A DNA stretch of 64,000 nt from Enoplolaimus lenunculus (Eukaryota; Nematoda; Enoplea; Enoplida; Thoracostomopsidae): NCBI GenBank assembly GCA_030248215.1, contig JASANG010002502.1:96945-160944 (forward strand), given 5' to 3'. The position numbers were made by a program, and so were the translations under genes. Positions within the stretch are counted from its first letter, which is position 1; every line of letters starts with the position of its first letter. The notes below the pieces were generated by a model. That model had not been told where the DNA came from. It saw only the letters and a list, made by a program, of their open reading frames with translations, and did not search any database. This document shows positions 11,481 through 21,470 of the stretch, in pieces.

Positions 11481-12810
11481 CCAGGAGCTAACACAAAAGC
11501 TGCCTGGGAAAATTATGCTATAACGGAGGCAACAAATTTGTGGACAATTGAATATTCATTTCAGGCAAGTCAAAAGGTAAAGGTCCCTCGTAGGAGGGCC
11601 ATTTTTCAGTTATTTCAGGACACGAATCCAATTCCAATAGATACAACAATACCTGGTGTCAAGATGAGAATGGAATTGGTGTGGCCCAGTATCGAAAGAA
11701 TCCGGAGGGAAGACGCGTTACGGGACAAAGAAATCAAGGACAGAGATGTGATCAATGACCCAGTGCATCATTGGCCACAATGGGCAAGACAATGTGTCAG
11801 ATGGGATGGTTTCAGAAAACAACAAAAAGATGACCAGAAACCTAAAAAGAAATCAAAAGGTAAAAGTAAAGTTAAACAAGGTATTTTAGATTCCGAAGAC
11901 GAAGAAGTCATATTAGGATTTCCGGAATGGGCCGATCCGGAAAGACCCATAGTAGGTGAAATTAGTGACGAAATGTTCGGTCCGGAAACAAAGGAAAGGA
12001 AAAAGGCTATGGAACAACATAGAATAGCAACTGAATGGTTTAGTCAATTTATGACTGTTAAACCATCAGGACCAGGACAGAGTGGAATTGAAACCCAGGA
12101 GGCAGTGGCAGATGAGCCACCACCTCCACCCCCAAAAGGACCAACAACCGTATAGACCAAAAACATTAGAGGAAGTAGTTGGTATGAAACCACCCCAACC
12201 TCAGGAAATTTCAGCAATCCCGTTACCCCCGAAAGAACAACCCCAAAAAGAAACTGTGCCTAAAGAGGTGGCAAAAGCGCCAACTCTTTCAGAGGAACAG
12301 ATAAGGCTTGCAAGGCAAGATACAGTTCCGTTGTTTCAACAAATGGACACTACGGAATCACCTCAGGAAACATCAATTACAGATGTTAACAGTGATTTGG
12401 CAAATAGGTTGGCTGTCCAGTCAATGGAAGTTGAGAAATTTTCTGAAGAACCGACTACAATAAGTCGTACTTCAGAACCGGTTTCAGGAGTAAGTTCATA
12501 CCCAAGCCCTGTTGAAACAATTTCTCAAAGTGCAAGACTGGAGGACACAACAATCACGGAAATCGAACAGGATGTTTTCCAACAGGTGCCTTCGGAATAT
12601 GAAATATTACAGATAAGTAAGAAATTTAATACATCTATTTTAGGCGAGCAAGAAAAGTTATCAGTTATACAACCATCGCCCGGTGTCTCCTATAGACCCA
12701 AAACAACTAGTAGATTTACAGTACCAGAGGGAGCGACGTGGATGAGTTTTATTCCATATCCTCCAGGAATCGATACCACCCGTGAACTAACGCCCCAGGT
12801 GGATCTGTAA
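11480..12810 (+). mobile_element. Accessory region A, unrecognised (LTR element)
   Basis: Long open sequence, first basic and acidic with a lysine-rich patch (KPKKKSKGKSKVK near 11840-11880) and acidic DSEDEE, then P-, Q- and E-rich with PPPPPPK near 12115. No catalytic or membrane motif was recognised. It probably continues the exonuclease protein and then a disordered protein; no function is assigned. Confidence 0.55.
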
Positions 12811-12890
12811 CAATTACGGATTTAATTAAGAATAGGATTGAGGAAATACAAAAGAAAGAATTAAAAGCAATGGCGGAAGTATAATCCGCT

Positions 12891-15019
12891 ATGGAAAAAT
12901 TTGTTCCAGAAGGTGGATTCCCATACTACCAAATTGAGGAACGATATTATGTACTTCAGGCGGCTATTAAAAGCTTGAATGGAGTAATATTACAAAGGAA
13001 TAATTTGGATCGAGAGGCAAAGGAAGCAATGTTAAAGCTTCATTATTATCAGGAATATGTCAGTATGGTGGATGATACTATTGAACAAGCCAAGTCCACC
13101 CTTCAAGCAGCTTCCATACATACTGATTGGATGAAGGAAAATGATGAAAAATTGAGGCAAGAATACATTAAGAAATTTGCAATTCAGGAGGTTCGAATTT
13201 GCAAATTAGAACAGGAAAAGGTAAGTACTGAAAAAGTTTTAACAAAGGCTATGCAAAATTCTGTTAGAGATCATACAGAATTATTAAATTTATTGGATGA
13301 TAAACGGAAATTGGAAAAGAGAATTTTGCAATTAGAAAGGAAATTAGGCCCTGTTCCGAATATTTTGGAATCGGAAACACAAACAGAATTTCAGGAGCCT
13401 GCTAGGCAGGATTTAGGTACCGACAATATGGGTGAAGTGATAATCGACGAAGACGCCGACGATCAAGCAGGACAACAATCAGACGTAACAGTGGAAAAAG
13501 TGATAACAGATAAAAGCAAAGACGTGGCTAAAGGTCCAAGTAAACGAAAAAGGGCTCGAACGTTAATGGTAATTGTTAAACAGGCACGTTTAGAAAGTAT
13601 GAATGAACCACTCCCTAGGTCAATGTCCCCTATAGCAGGTACTTCAGCGGCTGCAGCCGTCGGAGTACAGGAACAAGAACCAGAAGCTGAACCCACCTTT
13701 TCCAGTTTAAATTTAACTTACCCAAATATATTACTAATTGAACCAGCAGACTTGGTACAACAACCGCCTGTAGGTTATGAATATAGATTGCAAATTTATT
13801 ATTTTGCTATTAATGATATTGTTCCTATGCCACAGACATTGATGTCTGCAGCTAGGCTTCAGAAATTAGCAGATAAATGGAAAGAGGCATTTTTAGAAGC
13901 ATGGAGATTTAGACTCCATGTAAAGGCTGAATTTAAGGATTTGTTAAACTATTTAAACTATGCAGAATATGGTTTAGCAGTTTCAGTAACAAAGATTAAA
14001 CCGGATATGTCGACGAGAGAATACGAGGATCTGATGCGATGGTTTGCATGTGAATTAAGAAAATATTGCATCGAACGCATGCCTTGGCGACGTCGATACT
14101 ACATAAATGCGCCCCCTGAATATTTCCTTCCACTATCACAATACGTTGTTCAACAAAGGTATTCAAAATGTAAGGATGTTAGAGCCCAGGCAATGCTTAT
14201 ATTAGTTGAGTGTGCGGGGTACTCTAACAGTAACTATTGGAAAATTAGGAACGCATTCGATAGGAAAAATATTCAGGCCATTAACGACGTACACGATAAA
14301 CAGAAACGTGCAAGACTCTTCGACGAATTGGACAATGAACAACCGGAATTGGAAAGGTTAACATTAGCTCAAATTCCAAATGAAAATAAGGAATTGTTAG
14401 CTAAAAGTACTGCATGCCTAATGGAAGAGCATCCATGGCCTATGGAGTTCCAGGATGCTATAATTGAAGGCCCGCCCCATAGCCAGCAGTTCGGTCACAG
14501 GGGAGACAAAATGTCTCTGCTGTGACAATCCAACAGGTAAATCCCCCTCCCCCACCCCCGGCCCAACCCGAAAGTCAAAATATACCACATGTTAGCCAAA
14601 AGCAACCAACGACTATGGAAGTCGAAGGTTATGCTCAATCACAGGAACAGCAGGAATTAAGTGAAGGCGAAATTGTGGAAAGAGGGACAAGCGACCAAGA
14701 GGTTCGCCAGTCCCAGGATGAACCTAGGATTGTGTATGATGAAGTATTAGAATATAGTAGAGGTTATGTCCCGGTGATAAGCCGGCTTTCACAGGAACAG
14801 GTACAAGAACAACAACAACAAACGCCTGTGGAACCGCAATTACGGAGAAGCCCGCGTCGTCACCAAAGTACGCCGCGAGTCGATTCGTTGGGTCAAACAC
14901 AAGAAAGGCCACGATTGCCGTCATTAATGTCGATCAACGTGCGACCAATGTTTCAAAGTCAACCACCGGACAATTGGGATCAGTCAGGATCACAAGAAAG
15001 AAGACGGTTCAAGTTTTAA
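12891..15019 (+). mobile_element. Accessory region B, coiled-coil protein(s), unrecognised (LTR element)
   Basis: The first part (about 12950-13360) is a heptad-like charged helix rich in K, E, L and Q, likely a coiled coil. It is followed by an acidic stretch, a basic patch SKRKRARTL near 13540 that could be a nuclear signal, and a folded-looking, aromatic-rich part at 13700-14500 (RMPWRRRYYINAPPEYFLPL near 14080). A short P-, Q- and E-rich segment closes it (PPPPPPAQP near 14545). No signal peptide, fusion peptide or membrane anchor was seen, so it does not resemble env. Family unknown. Confidence 0.6.
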
Positions 15020-15084
15020 AGACATTACAAAGGTTAAAGACAGTCACAAAGACAGAAGTTATTTTTCACGGACGCGACAATAAT

Positions 15085-15375
15085 TATGTTTTTATTATTG
15101 TGTTTTATAAAATAATTCGTATGTTATAAGAAACTGTTTTGTAAAAACTTGCATAATATGTATTGAATTGAGTTTTATAACATAACCTGTATAAAACTGT
15201 TTTATAAAAAGCTTGAATACTGTGTTTTAAACTGAGTTTTATAAAATAACTTGCATAAAAACTGTTTTATAAAAACATGCATAATGTGTCTTGAATTGCG
15301 ATTTATAGTATAAACTGTATGTATAACAACTGTTTTATAAAAAACTGTTATAAATATGTATTATACGTTGTGACA
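15085..15375 (+). repeat. About four tandem 64-bp units in the 3' untranslated part of the LTR element
   Basis: Near 15130, 15193, 15257 and 15328 the motif ACTGTTTTATAAAA recurs, with TTGCATAAT and GAGTTTTATAA between. The block lies between the last open frame and the polypurine tract; it could be structural RNA, but nothing more can be said. Confidence 0.65.
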
Positions 15376-15707
15376 TTGTCACTTTAATTCCATTTATTTT
15401 ATACTGGTCATGATTTACTTGTCAAATAATTGCCTTCCAAAAATTACTTGTCATTCCATACTTGTTAAATATACGGTGTATTTTATGTATATGGTGAAAT
15501 ATTACGTATAACTGTTGTGTTTTTTATATATATATTTTTATGTTTTTCTTCTATTTTTAACATTTTAAAACTATTTTAAACAAAAATTTAAAATATTTTT
15601 CTTATTTTTAACCCCTCTTTTTAATTTTTTATGTAAGCGGGGTCAGTAGGGTAAAATTATTTTTGGTCCAATTTTTTGTGGGTAAACGCCAGGGGTCGGT
15701 GTTTTGC

Positions 15708-15720
15708 GTCGAAGGGGGAT
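15708..15720 (+). promoter_or_regulatory. Polypurine tract (LTR element)
   Basis: CGAAGGGGGAT directly abuts the TG of the 3' LTR, the normal place and base composition of the plus-strand primer. Confidence 0.75.
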
Positions 15721-16632
15721 TGTAGGTGGTGTCTCACCTTTGAATTTTGGGTTTTTACTTTTTATTTTCTAAATCACCCTCCCTCAGCTTTCCCTTTTTC
15801 TGGAGCGCCCTGGGCTCCTATTTAGCACTCTTTTTCCTATTTCTGAGCTGTGACCCCGCTGGCCAATATCCGAGTGCGACTCTTAAGTCGTGCCGGATAT
15901 TTTCCTAAAAATATATAAAAATCTATTTTAAAAATCTAAAACAATTACCTAGCTAGGTGTAAGACGTGGTTTTTGTGCTATTTTTAGTTGTTGTTTTTTG
16001 TGTCGTTTTTGTGTATTTTTGATTATATCGGCGTCGTGCGTGTTAAAAAGTTCTAAAACAATATTCTTTAAAAAATTCTACAAAAATTAATATTAAATTT
16101 ACTAAAAAATAACCTAATTCAATTCTTAGTTTGGAATTCCTGAGTTAGTCGGAGAAAATCAGTTGTATTTTTACCCGGTCAGATATTATTATGAAAGTTA
16201 TGCTTTGTGCAGTTTGTACGGTTGTTCCTAGAATGTGAATTGCGAGTTTGGTTTGGGTTTATATTACGCGTAGACCTTTGGACCCCATTGTTTTTCCCGG
16301 TAATTGGTGAGTATTGTGTTAACGGTAGAACCGACTGGCTCGTGCGAGCAGTCGTATCGGTAATTATTCACGGCAAGCTGTACGCAGCAGTCATAGGCTT
16401 AGGTGGAATTGGGACCTTTTCAAGGAAGGCAATTACGCCTGAGCGCTGCGGAGCGGACATTGCTTAATTAAAATAGAACGTGGTTTATTAGTAAGACTAA
16501 GCTATTGTGTTGCATCTGGAAGTTGATAGTGGTTATTTTTAAAGTTGTGCGCACAGGAATTAGTAGTTTTCGAAAGTATTGTTTTAGAGCTAAAAGATAA
16601 TTCTGTATTCTTATTACCAAATAATTTTGTAC
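15721..16632 (+). repeat. 3' LTR
   Basis: Same sequence as the 5' LTR over its whole 912 bp as far as read by eye. It is followed by TTTACAAC, which does not repeat the GGTGCG in front of the 5' LTR, so no target-site duplication is evident. Confidence 0.9.
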
Positions 16633-17887
16633 TTTACAACTATTGGTTACTTGAAAAGACATAAATGCGTGTTGGAAACCATGACTTAAGTCAAAACTAC
16701 AGAACTTATGTAAAATCTTGACTTAAAAGTTGGAATTGGACTTAGGTCATGTTTCTGTAGCCCAGCCAATGTTTCTATATACGTGACTAGATCGATACTA
16801 TTTTGTAGGCCCAAGAGAATACAGGATACCGCAAAAATCTTGTTAATTGCCAGTAAAACGGATAAATGGTGTCTTATAAACTCATGCGAGCAGTAGGAGT
16901 GTGTAAGTTGTGTTAAAACTGTTGCAGGATCGATCCGAAACTAGACCATACCCGCCTGCGGACCGATCGAAAATCCCCGTTTTCGATCAGTCCTGACCTC
17001 ACAACGCGTAGAATGAAACCGTAACGAAACTGATAACTTTCCAACTTACTGTTCAGATTTTTTGCAGTAACAATGTCGATATTTACGAAAAGGGCCATAT
17101 CTCTAGAATTAATATTTTTTGTGTTCATGTGAATCAACAACCTTATATTAAGAGAAAATTGAACGAAAGACTTAGCTATGTAAAATATTTCCAAACACCT
17201 CAATTTAAAAGAAATATAATTTAATTTTTGAAAAGTTGAGAAAGAGATATCAGAAAACTTCATAGATTACAATTCCTATTTTATCAATATTTTTAGACAA
17301 GCGACTCAAAATGCAATGAAACAAATTAAGAATAACTTATGAAAAATCTAATAATGTTGGAATTCTTGTAATAAGTATGGCAAATACATTGCCAAACAAT
17401 TCAAGGGCAAAGGAAAACGACAACCTTCTTAGTTTAAAACTCTAATAAGGTCAAAAAGGCGAACTAAAAACGGTTTACACTGGTCTGGCAGGCGAATATC
17501 CTCTAGTTAATACTCCTGGCCGTCTTATTCTTGATGCTGATACTTGGTCAGTTTCTCTGTGCATAGAAGATGTCTGTTTTGGTGTCCGGTGCGGTTTATT
17601 TCCCAAACGTACGTAATGCGTAAACGCACCAGTAGTGCAAATCTTTTGTTACGCCACTGGGCAAAAAATTTTATCCAGTCGACAGCGCAATGGACTCGTG
17701 TTTGATTTTTGCGGTGTCCTGTATTATATCGTGCCTGTAAAATTCGAGTTACTAGGGGTACTCTTAAACTGTGGTAGTTCGCACTTACAGGGGCTGGAAA
17801 TGTACCAAAAATTTCGTCCTGTAAGGTTATGCTTCTTCCTTGGCTTAGGATGAAAATCGGCTTTACTCAAAAAAGTCATGTTTCTGC
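16633..17887. other. Spacer with one short coding-like stretch
   Basis: Mostly AT-rich sequence without a gene. Bases 17449-17616 stay open for 55 codons without a Met (KTVYTGLAGEYPLVNTPGR near the start, then a Cys-containing stretch CIEDVCFGVRCGLF) and read like a stray exon; no family was recognised. Confidence 0.4.
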
Positions 17888-18690
17888 AATACAGCCGATA
17901 CCGTAGTCCGATCAATTATACATCTATCAGAACACTAAAAATGCCAAATTTTCAAGGAACCTGACTGAAGGTCTTAATTTGTCTGAGGCCTTTGATGACA
18001 ATCTAGTCCTGTTTCAAGGCTTTTTGTTTTGAAAAGTTGGAGTGTCTTGGTACTTTGTTAATGAAATCAACTGGTATATTCTGCAGTACGCAAATCTGCT
18101 AGCTAATATAATATAAGTGCGCATTTTTAAAAACTATTTTAATTGATTATTTGGAAGAGTTTCACATCATTGTTCACACGTCAAGATATTCGTTTGGAAT
18201 CAATTGGAAGCAAATCGGATTGTCGTATACCGGTGGTCTGTTCAAGTGTATACAAACTGTTTGGATCTGATTCACTTTGCGTTCAGTTAGAACTGTTGAT
18301 TGGGCATTGTTGTTCAGGTATAAATATATAATGCAACAATTTTCCACACGACAGAATTGTGACTTCACACAGAATATATATAATGTGTATTGTGTATGGC
18401 AGTTGCTGGGATGTGTTGCTCATTTTCGGTGCTGCTTGTAAGCATCGTCCGTATGTATAGGTAAATGCATTGCACTATGTAGCATGCTTGACGGCAGCAT
18501 ACAATCTACACATATAGTCTACAAAAAAGTAGTTATATAGGCGGGCTACGTGGCGCAGTGGTAGGGCACTTAAGGATCCGTAGAATGAGAGTTCGAGCCA
18601 CTCCCTTATGCCTGCTTTTCCAGCTGCTTTATAAAAAGTCTGAAGTCCCGCTTCTTCCTGACTGACACCGCGTAGGTTTCCGTTTCACTA
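17888..18690 (+). repeat. Right arm of the long inverted repeat
   Basis: Partner of 432-1180 in opposite orientation. It is slightly longer, owing to extra bases around 18515-18540 and after the tRNA-like unit. It leads directly into the tRNA-like tandem array. Confidence 0.8.
18543..18607 (+). repeat. tRNA-like unit (SINE head) in right arm
   Basis: TGGCGCAGTGG (box A) and GAGTTCGAGCC (box B) at tRNA spacing, with flanking CTTAAGGATCCGTAG shared with the left arm. Too few stem pairs for a functional tRNA. Confidence 0.6.
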
Positions 18691-18716
18691 TAAGCGACCT
18701 GGTGCGTGTGGATATC

Positions 18717-18788
18717 GGTCGCGTGGTGTAATAGGAAGCGCGCTTGACTCGCGAGCAAGAGGTGCGAGGTTCGATTCCCGGCATGGCC
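18717..18788 (+). tRNA. tRNA-like 1, anticodon loop CTCGCGA (CGC)
   Basis: Seven-base acceptor GGTCGCG/CATGGCC with mismatches, D arm GTGT/GCGC with GG in the loop, box A TGGTGTAATAGG and perfect box B GGTTCGATTCC. One mismatch closes the anticodon stem and the T stem has two. Could be a pol III-active tRNA-derived repeat or an Ala-like pseudogene. Confidence 0.5.
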
Positions 18789-18825
18789 ATATGTTTCGAA
18801 GAAATTTAGAGAAAAACCATGTATA

Positions 18826-18897
18826 TTCCGCGTGGTGTAATGGGTAGCGCGCTTGACTCGCTAGCAAGAGGTCCGAGGTTCGATTCTTGGCGTGGCC
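18826..18897 (+). tRNA. tRNA-like 2, anticodon loop CTCGCTA (CGC)
   Basis: Starts TTCCGCG, so the first two acceptor pairs with CGTGGCC fail. Box A TGGTGTAATGGG is good; the box B part reads GGTTCGATTCT. The weak acceptor argues against a mature tRNA. Confidence 0.45.
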
Positions 18898-19177
18898 ATA
18901 TCTTTCGGAGAAATTAAGAGAAAAATCATGTATATTCACAGTACTTCGAGGAAAGGGGTCGTCCCGACCGTGCAGTTCTGACATGGAGGTCCCGCCGAGA
19001 CGGGCGCTGTAAATTGCAGGCCCATGGATTCGGAGAAGTTTGGATTCGCGGTCCGTGGCGACCGCCTAAAGAAGGGGGAATGTGGGTATACGCGGTGTAG
19101 CTTGTGTATGCGCAGTGTATAATGTTAAGACACATACATACTCGTGCGCATATAGCACCTGAGGAAATTCAGATATC

Positions 19178-19249
19178 GGCCGCGTGGTGTAATAGGAAGC
19201 GCGCTTGACTCCCGAGCAAGAGGTCCGAGGTTCGATTCCCGGCATGGCC
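19178..19249 (+). tRNA. tRNA-like 3, anticodon loop CTCCCGA (CCC)
   Basis: GGCCGCG/CATGGCC acceptor with one clear mismatch and one G-T pair; both promoter boxes intact. The CCC anticodon would read Gly GGG. Differs from copy 1 mainly in the anticodon loop. Confidence 0.5.
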
Positions 19250-19288
19250 ATATGTTTCGGAGAAATTTAGAGAAAAAAACCATGTATA

Positions 19289-19360
19289 TTCCGCGTGGTG
19301 TAATGGGTAGCGCGCTTGACTCGCTAGCAAGAGGTCCGAGGTTCGATTCCTGGAGTGGCC
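19289..19360 (+). tRNA. tRNA-like 4, anticodon loop CTCGCTA (CGC)
   Basis: Second member of its unit; 3' acceptor strand reads AGTGGCC. Box A and box B intact. Confidence 0.45.
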
Positions 19361-19640
19361 ATATCTTTCGGAGAAATTAGGAGGAAAATCATGTATATTC
19401 ACAGTACTTCGAGGAAAGGGGTCGTCCCGACCGTGCAGTTCTGACATGGAGGTCCCGCCGAGACGGGCGCTGTAAATTGCAGGCCCATGGATTCGGAGAA
19501 GTTTGGATTCGCGGTCCGTGGCGACCGCCTAAAGAAGGGGGAATGTGGGTATACGCGGTGTAGCTTGTGTATGCGCAGTGTATAATGTTAAGACACATAC
19601 ATACTCGTGTGCATATAGCACCTGAGGAAATTCAGATATC

Positions 19641-19712
19641 GGCCGCGTGGTGTAATAGGAAGCGCGCTTGACTCCCGAGCAAGAGGTCCGAGGTTCGATT
19701 CCCGGCATGGCC
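19641..19712 (+). tRNA. tRNA-like 5, anticodon loop CTCCCGA (CCC)
   Basis: Same as copy 3 over its full length by eye. Confidence 0.5.
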
Positions 19713-19750
19713 ATATGTTTCGGAGAAATTTAGAGAAAAAACCATGTATA

Positions 19751-19822
19751 TTCCGCGTGGTGTAATGGGTAGCGCGCTTGACTCGCTAGCAAGAGGTCCG
19801 AGGTTCGATTCCTGGCGTGGCC
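19751..19822 (+). tRNA. tRNA-like 6, anticodon loop CTCGCTA (CGC)
   Basis: Same as copy 2 apart from GGTTCGATTCCTGG, which restores the box B consensus. Confidence 0.45.
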
Positions 19823-20102
19823 ATATCTTTCGTAGAAATTAAGAGGAAAATCATGCATATTCACATTACTTCGAGGAAAGGGGTCGTCCCGACCGTGCAG
19901 TTCTGACATGGAGGTCCCGCCGAGAGGGGCGCTGTCAATTGCAGGCCCATGGATTCGGAGAAGTTTGGATTCGCGGTCCGGGGCGACCGCCTGAAGAAGG
20001 GGGAATGTGGGTATACGAGGTGTAACTCGTGTATGCGCATTGTGTAATGTTAAGACACATACATACTCGTGCGCATATAGCACCTGAGGAAATTCAGATA
20101 TC

Positions 20103-20174
20103 GGCCGCGTGGTGTAATAGGAAGCGCGCTTGGCTCCCGAGCAAGAGGTCCGAGGTTTGATTCCCGGCATGGCC
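20103..20174 (+). tRNA. tRNA-like 7, anticodon loop CTCCCGA (CCC), box B altered
   Basis: Box B reads GGTTTGATTCC, losing the invariant C, and the anticodon stem has a further change, so this copy is drifting. Confidence 0.4.
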
Positions 20175-20211
20175 ATATGTTTCGGAGAAATTTAGAGAAA
20201 AACCATGTATA

Positions 20212-20258
20212 TTCCGCGTGGTGTAATGAGTAGCGCGCTTGACTCGCGAGCAAGAGGA
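20212..20258 (+). pseudogene. tRNA-like 8, truncated
   Basis: Starts like the even-numbered copies, then breaks off after GAGCAAGAGGA into unrelated sequence, losing box B and the 3' acceptor strand. It marks the right edge of the array. Confidence 0.6.
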
Positions 20259-21207
20259 GGTGCAAGAATGACCCCTCCGGTTAAACAAAATTCTATTTTT
20301 GAAAGGAAACCCAAAACACTTTGATTTTGCTGATAAAGCACAAATAGTTACACTTTCGGGTTTAAAAATTTAAGGCATCGTTTAAAAAGTTATGGTCATC
20401 CGCATTTATTACGTCGCGCTATGTTAAAAGATTTTCCAGTCTATTCGGTTTGCCCAGGAGCCAAAACAACACTATATTGTTGAATTAGGGATTGTATCGA
20501 AGGTGTTTTAAACAGTGAGATACGTACTAACCGTGACCGACACTAACTTGGTCTCGATCTCGGTCAATTTTTAACCGTTTCCGAAAATACAGATAACATT
20601 ATTCTGACAAAAGTTTTGAATATTTGTTATCTGCACTGAATTGCCGTTTTATTTATACAATTAAACTAATAAGTCGCCACCAAACTTTATTTTTTACCTT
20701 ATTTGTCAGTTAGGAATGGTGACACAGACACAACGACTTAAAACATAAAGGGCTAATGTTGCTGTGAGGACCGTGGGTAAGCAGGACAGGCGGAACATCC
20801 GGCGTCGGGGATGGGCGGCCTGGGTCAAAAAATTGAGACCGAGATCCAACCTTCTTGATCTCGATCAATTTTTAACCGTTAAAAAATAAAAAGATTTTCC
20901 TAGCAAAAGTTTTGAATATTTTTGTCTGCTCTGAATTGCCGTTTAATTCATGCAATTAAGCTAATAAATCGCCGCTAAACCTTATTTTTTACCTTTTTTG
21001 TCGCATAGGAATGGTGATATTACGCAACCATGGATGGGTGAATCAATGAAGAAGTTGGGACTGAGGAGAGTCTCAGAATTTTTTGCACCAATACCGAACA
21101 ATTCTGAAAAAATTCTACATCACGAATTTTGAATGTTCTATTTTGCTCAAAAAACAATTCGTAATTTATGTTTGACGTAAATACGGAATGTTCATCCATT
21201 TGGCACA
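20259..21207. repeat. Spacer with a diverged 298-bp direct duplication
   Basis: About 20553-20725 and 20849-21020 share TCAATTTTTAACCGTT, CAAAAGTTTTGAATATT and CTTTATTTTTTACCTT in the same order and spacing. No gene is seen; the rest is AT-rich. Confidence 0.65.
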
Positions 21208-21470
21208 AAACATACCTGCCGATGTGCAACCGGAATTTCGATTGCGATTAAAATTCCGATTAAAAACAAGTTAAAAAAATCATCGCCAATTTGTTCATGC
21301 GACGTTTTTCAAAATTGTTAATTGTTGCCAGCCAAGAAGCACCCTAAATCAATTTTGTTAATACAAATCATCCGTATATAGTCACATTTGTAGTTCCTAT
21401 TCTGGTATAAATTTCTGTTCCGATTTCGATATAGTCCAGTTCCACTTTGCGCTCGGTCTGAAATATATGT
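21208..21470 (-). mobile_element. Diverged MITE, CAGGGTGCAAAG subfamily
   Basis: Ends GTGCAACCGGAATT and CCAGTTCCACTTTGCG are degenerate forms of the family termini. The interior shares CCAATTTGTTCATGCGAC with the copy at about 22600-22852. Confidence 0.55.

Larger units (their letters stand above)
1990..16632 (+). mobile_element. Giant Ty3/gypsy-type LTR retrotransposon with accessory genes
   Basis: A 14.6-kb element bounded by 912-bp direct repeats (1990-2901 and 15721-16632) that appear identical by eye, implying a young insertion. In order it holds gag with zinc knuckles, aspartic protease, reverse transcriptase, RNase H, integrase, a PHD finger, a DEDDy exonuclease-like region, and a long accessory region with coiled coil. 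RT before integrase places it in the Ty3/gypsy order. Most reading frames are long; roughly half a dozen interruptions or frame changes occur overall, some of which may be the recoding this family commonly uses, so it looks nearly whole but probably broken. A polypurine tract precedes the 3' LTR. No target-site duplication was found. DEDDy-type exonuclease genes in the third-gene position are known from bdelloid rotifer retroelements; that parallel comes from general knowledge and is not proof of kinship. Confidence 0.92.
18717..20258 (+). repeat. Tandem array of about 462-bp units carrying paired tRNA-like genes
   Basis: Three full units and a truncated fourth start at 18717, 19178, 19641 and 20103. 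Each unit holds two 72-base tRNA-like sequences whose starts are 109-111 bp apart, then a spacer containing CGTCCCGACCGTGCAG. Units differ by only a few bases, so amplification is recent. The array is cut off inside its eighth tRNA-like copy at about 20258. Reverse-strand open frames across it are by-products of the repeat. Confidence 0.9.

Noticed and set aside
12891-14525. Accessory region as an env gene
   Set aside because: No signal peptide, fusion peptide, cleavage site or membrane anchor is visible; the region is hydrophilic and coiled-coil.
432-18690. Reading the long inverted repeat plus contents as a Polinton/Maverick
   Set aside because: No protein-primed polymerase, capsid or DDE integrase of that class lies between the arms; the only coding content is the LTR retrotransposon.
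18688-20288. Reverse-strand open frames across the tRNA-like array
   Set aside because: They are the complement of tRNA-like sequence and repeat every 462 bp; such frames are a common false gene call.
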